Shown: positions 32,185 to 42,440, counted from the stretch's first letter. The stretch: DNA of 64,000 bases from Symbiodinium microadriaticum (GCA_001939145.1 LSRX01000286.1:180506-244505); one strand, 5' to 3'. The notes: generated by a model from the sequence alone, not told the origin. A program made the numbers and translations.

Positions 32185-32402
32185 CCTAAACCTCCCCTTA
32201 AGGAACCCTTACAGGAGCCCTTCAAGGAACCCTTACAGGAGCCCTTCAAGGAACCCTGTAAGGAGCCCTTTAAGGAACCCTGTAAGGAGCCCTTTAAGGA
32301 ACCCTGTAAGGAGCCCTTTAAGGATCCGTTTGAGGAACCCTTTAAGGATCCGTTTGAGGAACCCTTTAAGGAGGCCTTTGAGGAGCCCTGTAAGGAACCC
32401 CT
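32185..32402. repeat. Tandem array of AAGGAACCCT-type units
   Basis: About 24-bp units (AAGGAGCCCTTTAAGG AACCCTGT) repeated eight or nine times. Frames on both strands stay open because 24 is divisible by 3, giving peptides like KEPFKEPC and KGSLKGS. Confidence 0.85.
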
Positions 32403-32561
32403 TTTTTCCCCCATGATGCTATAGACCCAGGACCCTGGAGACATGGGGCCTGACCGAACGCTTGAAAGACTGATGGTTCTTCTTTGTGACCTTCCACAGG
32501 GTTTGGGGTTTAGGGTGTGGGGTTTGGGGTTTATGGTATAGGGTTTAGGGTTTAGAACCAC

Positions 32562-32930
32562 ATGATGCAAGCAAGGAGAGATACATTGCACGCTTGGTCG
32601 AATCTCTGGACGGGGACGAGGATGAGAGGTTGATGGCTCGTCACGACAACCACTACAAGGATGCCACAGATCTCGTCATCAAGTGTACAGTCCCGAATGA
32701 ACAGCCGCGAAGTCATCGGGATACAGCCATTCGGTATCGGATTTGCCCATGGTGCCTTGAACGAGTACCTTCGTGCTTATGCAGATGCGCACAGTGCTAT
32801 TCGGTTTTCTTTTCGAGTGGCAAGTACCAGAGAGCAGCACCTCAAGAGGAAGCTCCTTTGTAGATACTTCAAGAGGACACTGCTCAAGCTATGGAAGCAG
32901 CAACAGGGGGCTTATGGATTTGGGGCTTAA
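32562..32930 (+). pseudogene. Gene fragment with an apparent +1 frame change
   Basis: The first part (to about 32,700) reads SKERYIARLVESLDGDEDER then LMARHDNHYKDATDLVIK. From about 32,705 the convincing frame shifts: EVIGIQPFGIGFAHGALNEY then LRAYADAHSAIRFSFRVAST, ending near KRTLLKLWKQQQ. The join lies in clean unique sequence without telomeric units. Explanations are a decayed gene, a sequencing indel or a very small intron. No family is recognised. Confidence 0.42.
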
Positions 32931-33039
32931 GGGTGTATGCCCTGAGGTATCCAAAACTCCCTCAGGTTGTGGGTTTAGGGCTCAGGGTTTAGGGCTTAGG
33001 GCTTAAAGTTTAGGGTTTAGGGTTTATCAGAGCCCTCCA

Positions 33040-33170
33040 CCTTAAGATCCTTTGACCGTACTGGTCACTGCGACATTATCTTTTTGTAGCACGGGACCCA
33101 CACATCCACTGGCTGTGGGGTGTATACCCTTAAAGCCACACTCTTGTGCCGCGACTCGCCTACAAACTTG
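33040..33170 (+). CDS. Candidate coding island
   Basis: Reads DPLTVLVTATLSFCSTGPTH then PLAVGCIPLKPHSC and ends at TAG. It is followed at 33,190 by a family A hairpin. Confidence 0.33.
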
Positions 33171-33189
33171 GTTATAGCCTTTCTTATTT

Positions 33190-33304
33190 GGAGGATCTTG
33201 GGACTTAGTAAGTAAGGTTATAAGCCCCTTAATTGGGGTTATAAGTAAATGTAAATATAGTTACCTTAAATTAAAGCCTACTTACTAAGTCCCATGATCC
33301 TTTA
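33190..33304. mobile_element. Hairpin family A copy (type copy)
   Basis: Family A is about 105-145 bp. Left end GGATCTTGGGACTTAGTAAG, right end CTTACTAAGTCCCATGATCC, and interior AAGGTTATAAGCCCCTTAAT-type stems. The left arm contains TTA-GTAAGTAAGG, a perfect GT donor, and the right arm CTTACTAAG, an AG acceptor. A solo right arm follows at 33,338-33,364. Confidence 0.9.
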
Positions 33305-33526
33305 CGTAACTGTATCCCCCGCAAATTCCGGAGCAGGAGCTACTAGGTCCCATGATCCTCTAAGTGTACCCTAGAACCCCTCGTTGGACCTAGGGGTTTG
33401 GGGTTTGGCGGTTCAGGGTTTAGGGTTTAAGCTTCAGGGTGTAGCGATTTGGGTTTAGGGTGTAGGGTTTAAGGCTTAGGGTTTTCGGTTTAAGGTTCAG
33501 GGTTTTGGGGTGTTAAGGTTTAGGGT

Positions 33527-33760
33527 TTCGTGCGAGCTCGACCGATCAAAACTGCTAGGTTCCAACTTCCCAACTGTAGATTCTAGCGTAAATCTCGGGC
33601 TTAGGCGTTGGGATTCAGCGAGGTCCAGGGCTTCGCACTTGGGGCTAAAGTTTCGGGTACCCCAAGAAGGACTACCAAAGCAGGTCACCCTGCTTCTGAG
33701 CGCTGCAGCCCCAATGTACAACATTACGGAGACTCGGCCGCAGTGTGTTCTAACCCTAAA
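33527..33760 (+). CDS. Candidate coding island
   Basis: About 77 codons open: SCELDRSKLLGSNFPTVDSS then VNLGLRRWDSARSRASHLGL. Telomeric units flank both sides. A second plus frame and a minus frame are partly open. Not recognised. Confidence 0.38.
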
Positions 33761-34766
33761 CCCGAAACCCGGAACACCCCTAAACCCTAAACCCTGAACC
33801 CCTCAGCTCGAGGCCCCTTCACGATGCCCGATCCCTTTAAAAGAAGCCTAGTAGACCCCTTTAAAGGAACCCTAGTAGATCCCCTTAAAGGAACCCTAGT
33901 AGATCCCTTCAAAAGGAACCCTAAATCCCCAAAACCTCGAAACTCGAAGCCGAGAGAGTTCAAGGAGATGAACCTGCGATTCGCGGCTTTTTCCGAAGAG
34001 CCTCTGCCGTGGCTTGGGCTTTGCGATTTAGGGTTTAGGGTTTATAGGGATTTCTAGATGTTCACACGGCTCGGAGGGTTTAGGGTTTATAGGATTTAGA
34101 GGGTTCCATGGTTCAGGGCTTAGAGGGCTTGGAGCTTAGAGGGTATATGATTTTATGTGGCTTTGCGGTTTAGGGTGGTTTATTTGGATGTCTAGATATT
34201 TATAAGGAGTTAAAGCGCTTACTGTAGAGGGTGTATAGGGGTTAAAGGTTTCCTTTTAGGGTTCAGGGTTGAGGGCTGTGGATTTAAGTTGTTCAGGGTA
34301 ATCTACAAGAACTGATCAGGCCCGATAAAGACGTCCTGTTCTAGTCATTAAGGATCGTGAAGTGCGAGTTGCGGTCTCGGGGCTTTAAGATTTAGGGTTT
34401 AGGGTTGGGGTTTAGGGTTTAGGGTTTGGAGTTTAGGGTTTGGAGTTGTAAGATGTAAGGGGAGGTGTGAGTTCACGGCTTTCGTGCTTAGGGGCTTCGG
34501 ACTTCAGCGCTGAGGGTTTTAGGTCGGTTGTCTAGGGGTCCGTTCTAGTAGGTCCCCTTCAATTTTAAAGGAGCCCTGAACCCAAAGCTCTTCCCTTAAT
34601 CCGAGGCCTTGAGCCCTTATAGATCCCGTCTACAGCCCTTATAGATCCCTTTAATTGAGCCCTTTAAATGGGTCCCTAAACCCTAAACCTTAGACCCGGC
34701 ACCCTAAACCGTAAACCCTGAACCCCGAACCCTAAAGCGTAAACCCTAAACTAAACCGAACCTACT

Positions 34767-34865
34767 GAGATCCTCGGCTACGCCGATGCCGACGCTGAGG
34801 GACTCGGTGCCGCCACTCTTCTGGCCAAGGCAGCCTTTCAATCCCTTTGTTGTGGGTTCCTTTGA
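34767..34865 (+). CDS. Candidate coding island
   Basis: Reads EILGYADADAEGLGAATLLA then KAAFQSLCCGF, an alanine-rich helix, ending at TGA. Bounded by telomere-like sequence on the left. Confidence 0.36.
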   Translation, partial: EILGYADADAEGLGAATLLAKAAFQSLCCGFL

Positions 34866-35343
34866 CTAGGGACCCAAAAAGGACATAAGCATATGCATGC
34901 TATGAGGATATCCCTACCTTATTGGGCTTCATGAAAAAAGGGGTTTATATGAGATGTCCCGATCCTAATTTTTTGCTTCTGTGCTTTTTGTGGGCCCTAT
35001 CTAAAGAGCTCGGAAAGGAAAGCCTTAAAGGAACCCTTACAGAAACCCTAAAGGGGTTCCTTCGAACGCATAAGGGTTCTATAAAGGCTTTTTAGAGTAT
35101 GGGGCTTCGGTTTGAGCCCGACTCCGGGGCTATGTATAGACCTTAATTAGTTTAGGGTGTAGGGTTTAGAGGCTTAGAGTTCAGAGTTTAGGGCTTTGGG
35201 TTTGAGTTCAGGGTTTAGGTTTCTGGTTTAGGGCTTAGTACACCTTGAGACCTTAACTGTGTTTTTCTTTCCAGGAAGTTCAAGTCCACTGCAAGCAAAT
35301 CTTGCAAAAGTCCTCAATAGGTTTCATGTGTTGTTCTTAACCT

Positions 35344-35440
35344 TTACCTAGACTCTAAAGAACCTACCTTGTTTAAGGACTTAGATAAAGAAATCAAGAC
35401 AAGGAGCCCAACAAAGGTAGGTTTGAGAGGGTCCAGGTAT
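35344..35440. mobile_element. Hairpin family I copy
   Basis: CCTAGACTCTAAAGAACCTA and GGTAGGTTTGAGAGGGTCC are the arms. The interior is TTTAAGGACTTAGATAAAGA plus AAGGAGCCC. Confidence 0.8.
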
Positions 35441-35466
35441 AGGTGGTTTAGAGTTGGGGGTTTAGG

Positions 35467-35583
35467 GCCCTCCAACTGGTTTCATGTCTTGGCTTTTGCG
35501 AGGGCTTGTGAAGTTGTTTGCCAGGGTGTCAAACACTGGTCTTGTAGCTGTTTATGGGGTTTGGGATGTTGCTGGAGTTGGTT
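35467..35583 (+). CDS. Candidate coding island
   Basis: Reads GPPTGFMSWLLRGLVKLFAR then VSNTGLVAVYGVWDVAGVG between two hairpin elements (35,344 and 35,688). Another plus frame runs on through the second hairpin, so the reading is uncertain. Confidence 0.3.
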
Positions 35584-35687
35584 GATGAGGGAGTTTACAG
35601 GGTCTGTGTTTTTTTCAAGGTACCAAGTTACATCCACAACCGATATCAGCCATAAAACTAGCTACCCTAGAAAAACGGTACAGCAAA

Positions 35688-35791
35688 TCCCAGAAAGTTG
35701 GAACATAGGGCTTCGGAGGATTAGTGCTAGGATTCCATACACCTTCTTTAAGGGCATGAGGATATTGATGTTCCAACTTTCTGGCCTCTAC
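35688..35791. mobile_element. Hairpin family H copy
   Basis: CCAGAAAGTTGGAACAT on the left and ATGTTCCAACTTTCTGG on the right are perfect complements. The interior TTAGTGCTAGGATTCCATAC resembles family N, so H and N may share an origin. Confidence 0.85.
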
Positions 35792-36075
35792 TGTGGGGTA
35801 TGATCATCCAGGCAGTGTAAGTTGTAAAGCTCTGAGGGCTTCTATTTGCAAGGCTTTTGGACTCGCAAACGCAGCTTTACAGGGTTTAGGGTTTAAAGGG
35901 TTAAGGGGTTTAGGGGGTTTGGGGGGTTTAGGGGGTTTAGGGTTTCGGAGGTTTAGGGGGTTTAGGGGTTTAGGGTTTACGAGGGTTAGAGTTTAGGTTT
36001 AGTAGGGGGTATGGTTCCTTTGGTTAGGGTTTGGGGTTTTGGTTTTAGGGCTTGAGCTTGCGAGTCAGGCTTCAA

Positions 36076-36180
36076 CCTTACTGTGTTTGTCTCCTTGACG
36101 GTTCTAGTGGGAACATGCAGCAACAATGATGAATGCTACTATTCTTTTTTTTTGCGATTCCTTCTACATGTTGGGTTTAG
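36076..36180 (+). CDS. Candidate coding island, hydrophobic
   Basis: Reads GFNLTVFVSLTVLVGTCSNN then DECYYSFFFAIP. Plausible membrane segment; not recognised. Confidence 0.3.
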
Positions 36181-36738
36181 GGTGTATAGATCCTGAGAGT
36201 AATCCTTAAAGGAATCCCCCAAAGGAACCCCTAAAGCAGCCCTTAAAAGGAACCCTTAAAGGAATCTAAAGGAAGCTCTAAACGAACCCCTTAAAGGGAG
36301 CCTGTCTAGTTGTGCCCACCTCCTGCCCGAAGCCAAGCAAGCCTCTGAGCAGTAACCCTCATTGTAAACCCCTCGTCCCTTGGAGTGACCCTTAATTGTG
36401 AAACCCTTAACGTACGCTACACCCTAAACCCTGAACCCCAATCCCTGAACCCTCAACCCTCAACCCCTAAACACTCACCCCTAAATCCTAGACCCTAAAC
36501 CCTAAACCCTAATAGCACACCTCAAAGTAGCCCTGGTGGCAACCTTTCTAGCAAGGGACTCGGGGCCTCAACAGCAACCCTCAGCAAGCCATAAACCCTA
36601 AACCCTAAACCATCCTAGGCCCTTGGTTTAGGGATTGGGGGGTTTAGGGCTTTGGGTTTAGGGTCAGGGTTCAGGGTTTAGGGGTTTTAGGGAATTTGGG
36701 CTTAGGGTTTGCGCGTTTTAGGGTTTGGAGCTTGGGCC

Positions 36739-36832
36739 CCGAGCTTGAACGCCGCAGGCTCCACCAGGCACTTGAGAGCTACGCCGATGCTCTCCGAGTG
36801 CCTCTGCATGAGCGTTTCTCACTAAACCCAAA
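36739..36832 (+). CDS. Candidate coding island, helical
   Basis: Reads PELERRRLHQALESYADALR then VPLHERFSLN, a strongly amphipathic helix; telomeric units on both sides continue the frame. Confidence 0.35.
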
Positions 36833-37481
36833 AGCCCTAAAACCCCTAAAACCCCTAAACCCTAGACCCCTAAACCCCGAAACCCTAAAGCTTAAACCCT
36901 AAACCCCTAAACCCTAAGCCCTAAACCCTACAAGTTTGACAGCGCAGGAGTTAAGGCTCTAGGGTTTTGTCTTAGGGCCTTCAGGGTTTTTTGGGTTTAG
37001 GGGGTTAGGGCCTTCAGGGTTTATAGGGTTTAGGCTCCTGGGATCTGCGCTTCAGGGCTTCAGGGGTTTGGCGGTTTTCCGGCTTTGGGGGGTTTTCGGG
37101 GGGTGTCTGGTTTCGGGTTTCGGGGTGTGGGGTTTAGGATTAGGAGTTCGGGCCTGTAGAACCGAGGCTTAGGGTTTAGGGTTTAGGAGTTTAGGGTTTA
37201 GGGCGATACACCGCGAGCTCGATGGGCCATGGACCAGATAGCAGTGTCGCAGTATTCATCTAATCCTACAGTTCCAACTGCGAAAACAGTCGAGCTTTAG
37301 GTACCGAAAACCATTCAGAGTGCGGAACTTGGCGTCTAAAGCCCTACTGTTTGGGTACTTGGACCCTCTAGGTAAGCTGTTTTTCGTAGTATCCACAACG
37401 TGTAAGCCCCAAAACCTTATGTCTAAGCCCTAAGCCCTAAACCCTAATAGCCCCAACCCTAAACCCCGTAAGCCCTCATAC

Positions 37482-38115
37482 AGGTATAAGCGAAGACTTC
37501 GGGCCTACATGTGGCACAAGCTTTCAGCACGACGCCAGCGTGCCGCGCTTGATGACAGCGAGTGGTCTTCCCGCCACCGACTGCTTAATTATCGCGGACT
37601 ATCGCGAAGAAATTAAGACTTCCTTTTGGACCCATGGAAAGTGGGTCCATGTGGCACGCGCAGCAGAAGTGGGCGATTACATGTCTAGGACTAGTCCTGA
37701 TTAGGAACTCCGCCAAGTCCACTGCTGCGAACCCTTGCTTGGAACGGGTCTATGCGATGTACTTGACAGAGGTGAGGGAGCATGTGGCTGCTTTTTTGCC
37801 TCAAGCAGTTTATCTGGCAGCACTTGTGAAGGAGCTGTGGGCTTTGGGGTTCGGGTTTAGGGTTTAGGGTTTCCATGACTAAGAACGCGAGAACGGAGGA
37901 TTCGGGGTTGAGGACGCAGAGTTGGAGCAGTTCAGGAGTTGTTGTCTCGCCTGCCGGCGTCACGGTTTGGCCTTGCAAGTTGAAAAGCCCAGTTTTAAAA
38001 AACTGTTGGGGTGTTCATTGGCTTGGTCTTGTGACGGCTTCAAGGGTTACAGAATAAAGGGTATCACTGCTCAGTACTGTTCGTTACTTGCTTGGGTTCT
38101 GGTTGCTAGTTTCCT
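37482..38115 (+). CDS. Cluster of three candidate coding islands
   Basis: 37,482-37,616 reads RYKRRLRAYMWHKLSARRQR. 37,690-37,850 reads STAANPCLERVYAMYLTEVR, with a possible GTGAGG donor after TTGACAGAG. 37,886-38,110 reads EDAELEQFRSCCLACRRHGL then ALQVEKPSFKKLLG. The three are in different frames, so introns or shifts must separate them. About 600 bases nearly free of telomeric units. Not recognised. Confidence 0.4.
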
Positions 38116-38254
38116 CCACGTAGAGCAATCCCCTAAACCCTAAGGCCCTAAACCTTCCTAGAACCCTTAAGAACCCCTAAACCCTAGACCCTAAACCCTA
38201 GTTGCAGAACCCTTAAGAACACCTAAAACTTTTTAGAACCCTTAAGATCCCCAG

Positions 38255-38335
38255 GTGCGCGAGGATCCGGGAATTCGGGAGTTGGCTGCAGTGCCAGTCT
38301 TGCTGCCGGTGGCCCCTCGGATCGCAGCAACTAAG
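38255..38335 (+). CDS. Candidate 81-nt exon with canonical borders
   Basis: A CCAG acceptor and an AAG-GTACCC donor bound exactly 27 codons, phase 0 at both ends: VREDPGIRELAAVPVLLPVA then PRIAATK. The donor GT is the first bases of a family E hairpin (38,337), so the intron starts with the element itself. Confidence 0.5.
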
Positions 38336-38336
38336 G

Positions 38337-38455
38337 TACCCAGAGACTCCAAAACCCCTTAAGTAAGAAAGATACCTTCAATCTTATTAGGTTCCTAGTA
38401 TGATTTAAGGTATATTCCCTAAACTAAGGGGGTTTTGGAGTCTTTTGGTACTTTT
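38337..38455. mobile_element. Hairpin family E copy starting at a splice donor
   Basis: TACCCAGAGACTCCAAAACC on the left and GGGGGTTTTGGAGTCTTTTG on the right. It begins one base inside the intron of the exon ending at 38,335. Confidence 0.85.
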
Positions 38456-38554
38456 ATAGCCTTACTAGTATAAGTCCCTTCACTCTCTGTGTAAGGGGTT
38501 TGCCCTTCTCTGAGTTCTTGTTGCGACGTTGATGTTCTTTGGGTGTCCCTACTC

Positions 38555-38671
38555 GGAGGATCATGGGACTTAGTAAGTAAGGCTATAAGTCCTTTAATTG
38601 GGGTTATAAGTAAATATAGATATAGTTACCCTTAATTATAACCCTACTTATTAAGTCCCATGATCCTTCAA
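38555..38671. mobile_element. Hairpin family A copy
   Basis: GGAGGATCATGGGACTTAGT and TTAAGTCCCATGATCCTTC; the interior GGGGTTATAAGTAAATATAG is nearly the same as at 33,190. Confidence 0.9.
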
Positions 38672-38859
38672 GTAAGCCCTAAATTCTAAGCCTCTTCCGT
38701 ACGTGTTTAGGCCCTAGTGACTGTGAACCCTTCGAGGTTCAGGGTTTCGGCCCTTAAACCCCTAAACCCTTAAACCCTAAACCCTAGGCCCTAGGCCCTA
38801 AACCCCAAACCCCTAAACCCTAAACCCTAGGCCCTAAACCCCGTTACACCCCAAACCTC

Positions 38860-38934
38860 GCGGGCTTTTGCCGAAGACCTCGATGGGGCGGTTTCGGGTT
38901 CAAGGTTTCGTCGATGGGATCTTTGGGTGCCAGA
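38860..38934 (+). CDS. Candidate coding island
   Basis: Reads RAFAEDLDGAVSGSRFRRWD then LWVPD before a stop. Telomeric blocks lie on both sides. Confidence 0.33.
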
Positions 38935-38962
38935 TTAAGGTTTGGGGTTCAGGGTTTGGGGC

Positions 38963-39059
38963 TTACCCATAGGCTCCTAAGTAGTTCCTTTTTGGGATTA
39001 CCTTATAGGGTTCTAAATATGAACCACAAAAAAGGAACTACTTAGGAGCCTATGGGTAG
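38963..39059. mobile_element. Hairpin family B copy (type copy)
   Basis: Perfect arms: TACCCATAGGCTCCTAAGTA and TACTTAGGAGCCTATGGGTA, with AGTTCC TTTTTGGGATTACC next to them. Best preserved of the six B copies. Confidence 0.9.
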
Positions 39060-39243
39060 GGATCCTGTTTGGATTAGGCTGCGCGCCAACCCTAGACCCT
39101 ACATCCCTATATATGTTTTGCCAGTAGTGGTGCCTGGTTGCCCGGAACCCAACACGTATGTCGAAAGGATGACCCGGGATCCGGACTGTCCGTTTCATGT
39201 GTTTGGTAGATTCAGGCCTGTTCACTCTCAAGCTCCCAACCCT
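39060..39243 (+). CDS. Candidate coding island
   Basis: Begins where hairpin B ends and is open for 60 codons: DPVWIRLRANPRPYIPIYVL then PVVVPGCPEPNTYVERMTRD. A 72-codon minus frame covers the same bases. The plus reading is proline-rich and plausible; not recognised. Confidence 0.36.
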
Positions 39244-39351
39244 AAACCCTAAACCCCAAACCCCTAAACCCCGTAACCCCTAAACCCCAAACCCCAAACC
39301 CTAAACCCCTAAACCCCATAACCCCTAAACCCTAAAACTCTAAAGATACCG

Positions 39352-39462
39352 AATATAGGGGCCTAGATAATTCCCTATATGATTTTGTGGGTTCCTTATT
39401 GTAAGTATAAATATAAAGAACCCCAAAACCTATTCTAATTATTAGGGCCCCTATACTAGCAT
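39352..39462. mobile_element. Hairpin family K copy (type copy)
   Basis: ATAGGGGCCTAGATAATTCC and ATTATTAGGGCCCCTAT arms; core GGGTTCCTTATTGTAAGTAT and AAAGAACCCC. Confidence 0.8.
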
Positions 39463-39500
39463 CTCTTGATGCGGGTGACGAAGACGAAGTGGCTTACCTT

Positions 39501-39588
39501 CATACTGTTGATGATATAAGTCCTGCATTACCTTACGGACCCTAAACTATGGGCATTCTGGTATATTCCTTATTATGGGTAATGCAGG

Positions 39589-39619
<31 letters not shown>

Positions 39620-39648
39620 CGCATACTTATCTCATCAACCGTAACTCC
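39501..39648. mobile_element. Hairpin family C copy with (TA)n insertion
   Basis: Intact left half (CATACTGTTGATGATATAAG ... ACCTTACGGACCC). The right arm is split by a (TA)n run at 39,594-39,619 before ATCTCATCAACCGTA. The same family elsewhere has only ATATAT there, so the microsatellite grew inside the arm. Confidence 0.8.
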
Positions 39649-39671
39649 TATGGTTTACCTTCATAACTTTT

Positions 39672-39935
39672 GTGGCTTTCCTTCATAACTCCCATACAAG
39701 TATGGAGGGTCACCCAGCCGTCAGGGCGTCTCAGAGCGGTGGCCCGGAATCTCCCTGCGGTCCCTTCCGATCGTTTCGCCTTTCTGCAGATGTCCGTGTG
39801 TTCGGGGCCCCCATGCACGCCCGCCTTGGATGTGCGAAGGCGATGACATCGGCAAAACCCAAAACCCTAAACCCTAAACCCGAAAAACCTCAAAAAGGTG
39901 TCGCCCCCAAGCTTGCAGCTCGAGCTTCAAAATGA
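39672..39935 (+). CDS. Candidate coding island read through by telomeric units
   Basis: 87 codons open: MEGHPAVRASQSGGPESPCG then PFRSFRLSADVRVFGAPMHA, then a telomere-encoded KPKTLNPKPEKP, then QKGVAPKLAARASK to a stop. The unique parts are ordinary protein-like. The telomeric block is in frame, so it is either exonised repeat or an unrecognised intron. Confidence 0.38.
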   Translation: MAFLHNSHTSMEGHPAVRASQSGGPESPCGPFRSFRLSADVRVFGAPMHARLGCAKAMTSAKPKTLNPKPEKPQKGVAPKLAARASK

Positions 39936-40553
39936 CAAGGGCAGCACCCGGCAGTCTTGGACTGTGGACCCCTGCCCGCTATAACGGATCTAATGGGGTT
40001 ACTATAAGGGCTCTGATCATAAGGGTTTGGGATTTTGGGGTCTGGGGCTTAACCCTAACCCTAAACCCCTAACTATGTAGATCCATGGTTAGGCTTTTAC
40101 AGACAGCTCTTCGCCATGGTTTCGCAGCCTAGGGTTTAGGGTTTGCGGCTTTAGGGTTTTCGGGTATCAGGGCTTTCGGGCTACAGGGTTCAGGGTTTCA
40201 GGGTTTAGGGTTTGCCGTGTTAAGATTTAGGGTTTGGGGGTTTAGGGTTTGCCGATGACTGTAAGGGCATGTTGCCTGTGACAGAAAGACCTGTAAAGTG
40301 CCCACGACCTCAAATCCTACGCCGCCTAACCCTAAAATATTAACCCTAAACCCTAAACCCTAAACCGTGGCCTTAAAATTCCCTAGATCCCAATCTCCTT
40401 AAACTCTAAACCCTATAAACCCTAAACCGCAAATCCTCAAAACCCTAAATCCGAGGCCCTAAGCAGCCAGAAGGGGTTTGTCGCAAGCTTTTGGAGCTCA
40501 GGTGGAGGAGGGCCTGCGACATCTCTATGCCAGGCCTTGCCCTAAGCGATGAA

Positions 40554-40665
40554 TACCTACAGTCTCCATTGTAGTTCCTTTTCGTGGTTTAACGAAATCT
40601 GTATTATATAGGGATCCTTAAAGGTAACCCCCAAAAAGGAACTACGATGGAGACTATAGGCAGGC
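40554..40665. mobile_element. Hairpin family B copy (diverged)
   Basis: CCTACAGTCTCCATTGTAGT and AACTACGATGGAGACTATAG arms. Compensating changes (AGTCTCC/GGAGACT instead of GGCTCC/GGAGCC) occur on both arms. Confidence 0.8.
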
Positions 40666-40692
40666 TGTAGAGAGCTCCGGGTTTAGGGGTTA

Positions 40693-40792
40693 GGGTATCC
40701 CAGTAGTACCCTGTTTATTTTGTGGGTCTCTCCTTTAGCCCGAATGCTGGGGAAAAGGGTGCCCTGCTATTAAAGGGGCTACTGTGACCCAG
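40693..40792. mobile_element. Hairpin family G copy
   Basis: ATCCCAGTAGTACCCTGTTT on the left and AAGGGGCTACTGTGACCC on the right, AAAAGGGTGCCC inside. Confidence 0.7.
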
Positions 40793-41047
40793 CCGTAGAC
40801 TGGGTGACCTCGAACGCTCTTTGGTTACAGCAATCCCAAAGGTTCACTGTTAGTTCCCCTCGGATACTGGACAGTCAAGGGGTCTAGGGTTTGCGTTGAA
40901 CACCAGGTTTAGGGGTTTAATTGCTGAGATTCCCCCTAAACCCTTGCCCTAGTCAGTCCTCACAGGGTCGTTTCGGATTCTGACATGCGTTGCTACAAGT
41001 TTGTTTGCTTGTTTGGTCTACAAAACAATTGCTAGGGGCTTCAGTTT

Positions 41048-41124
41048 TACCCTACCAGTTTTGTTCGGGTTCTCTTTGTTTTCAACGGGTGCCCTCACTT
41101 TAAAGGGGCTACTGGGGAACCCAG
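41048..41124. mobile_element. Hairpin family G copy (short)
   Basis: Keeps GGGTTCTCTTTGTTTTCAAC, GGGTGCCCTCACTTTAAAGG and GGCTACTGGGGAACCC; the left arm is eroded. Confidence 0.6.
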
Positions 41125-41125
41125 A

Positions 41126-41375
41126 CTAAGCTGAAGCGCCTGGGGAGCTCCCTGTCAGTTTGTGGAGAGGGCCGTCATGGCTTGGGTGAGATGGCAGGGT
41201 TTAGGGTTTTGGGTTTTGCGTTTAGGGTTTAGGGTGGTGTAATGCAATGTTTAAAACATAGCCAATATCCACCAGTCGCACGCACGCTCCTTGTACACCC
41301 TGACTTACATCCGCTGCAGCGTTTGGCCTGCAACCCTCACCCTCACGGCCTTCACCCGACCAAAACCTGTAGGCC
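41126..41375 (+). CDS. Candidate coding islands
   Basis: 41,126-41,187 reads LKRLGSSLSVCGEGRHGL and ends at a GTGAGA donor; the EGRHGLG end resembles the middle of a MORN unit but was not linked to the MORN exons. 41,263-41,375 is open in two frames (PPVARTLLVHPDLHPLQRLA and ARSLYTLTYIRCSVWPATLT). Confidence 0.3.
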
Positions 41376-41705
41376 CTAAATCCCAATCGCTACACCCAAA
41401 ACCGTAAACCCGAAACCCTAAACCCCAAACCCCAAACCCTAAACCCTAAATCCCAAACCCTAAACTCGAAACCCCAAACCCTAAATCCTAAACCCCAATC
41501 CCTAAACCCTAAATCCTCAGATCCTTGAATCCTCGAATCAGGAGAGCCCGGACTGTTAAGGAATCTAGGTCAAGTTACCATCATATGGTAACCGGGTTCA
41601 GGATCTAGGGTTCGGGTTCAGGGTCTAGGGTTTAGAGTAGCCAGATTGTGGAGTAGTACTGTATGGAACCTTACTATGGTAGCCTAAACTAAGTTCCTGA
41701 ACCAG

Positions 41706-41818
41706 AACCCAGAGACTCCACAGCCCCTTATTTAAGGAATATCCTTTAAGTCTTATTAGGCTTCCCTATTATAACTTCAGGCATTATTACTTAATTAAGG
41801 GGTTTTGGAGTCTCTGAA
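41706..41818. mobile_element. Hairpin family E copy
   Basis: ACCCAGAGACTCCACAGCCC and AGGGGTTTTGGAGTCTCTG arms with the central TTATTAGGCTTCCCTATTA. Confidence 0.85.
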
Positions 41819-41970
41819 AAACCCAAACCCCTAAACCCGTGCCGGAGGAGTGTCAGCCTAACCCCGGTGCGGTCGGTGTGGCCCGACGACGAGGGCCGTG
41901 CCGCTTGACAACGCTGTCCTCAGGGGTCGAGGTTGGGTCGAGGGTTCAGCCCTTATAGCAGTTAAAACCA

Positions 41971-42046
41971 TTTATATATATATATATATATGTATGTATA
42001 ATATGTGTATATATATATATATACAATACATATATATATATATGTA
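41971..42046. repeat. (TA)n microsatellite
   Basis: Three (TA)n blocks separated by GTATGTATAATATG and CAATACA. Confidence 0.9.
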
Positions 42047-42249
42047 TAACAAAATACCTCATCAGTTCATGAAAACTCAGGGAAGACCCGAGCGGAGGGT
42101 CTATTTCCCGAGCTTGATCTAAGCCCTAACCGTGCCTGAGCCCCCTGAACCGTAAGCGGAGAAACCGTCGACCCTAAACTTAGACCCTGAACACACTCTA
42201 CATAAGCCCCAGATATCCAAATCCCTAAAGCCTAAAGCCCCGAAAAGTC

Positions 42250-42440
42250 CCGCGTTGAATGCTCTTGCCTCGAACTGCTGAGAAGGAGCAGCAAGCTCTC
42301 AATCGTCGAGCCCAGGTATACATGCATCTGCACCTGTCAGACTTTGAGAACCTTCTCACTTTATCTGACCTCCCTCGTGGCGATGAGGCCGTCGATTTGG
42401 GGGGAAGGGCTTTGAGCTCCCGGAAATCGGCCACTGCAGC
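42250..42440 (+). CDS. Candidate coding island next to the AT-rich region
   Basis: Reads TAEKEQQALNRRAQVYMHLH then LSDFENLLTLSDLPRGDEAV. It could stop at CAG-GTATAC (42,316) or run to about 42,440. The minus frame is open too. Plausible protein, not recognised. Confidence 0.38.

Noticed and set aside
32049-32591. 180-codon minus frame rich in KGSLKGS
   Set aside because: It is the 24-bp AAGGAACCCT array read in a stop-free frame.
35369-35803. 144-codon plus frame
   Set aside because: It runs through two hairpin elements (families I and H), so most of it is repeat translation.
41126-41187. EGRHGLG as an upstream MORN exon
   Set aside because: Its phase and register do not join the exon at 50,376; an intervening exon would be needed and was not found.
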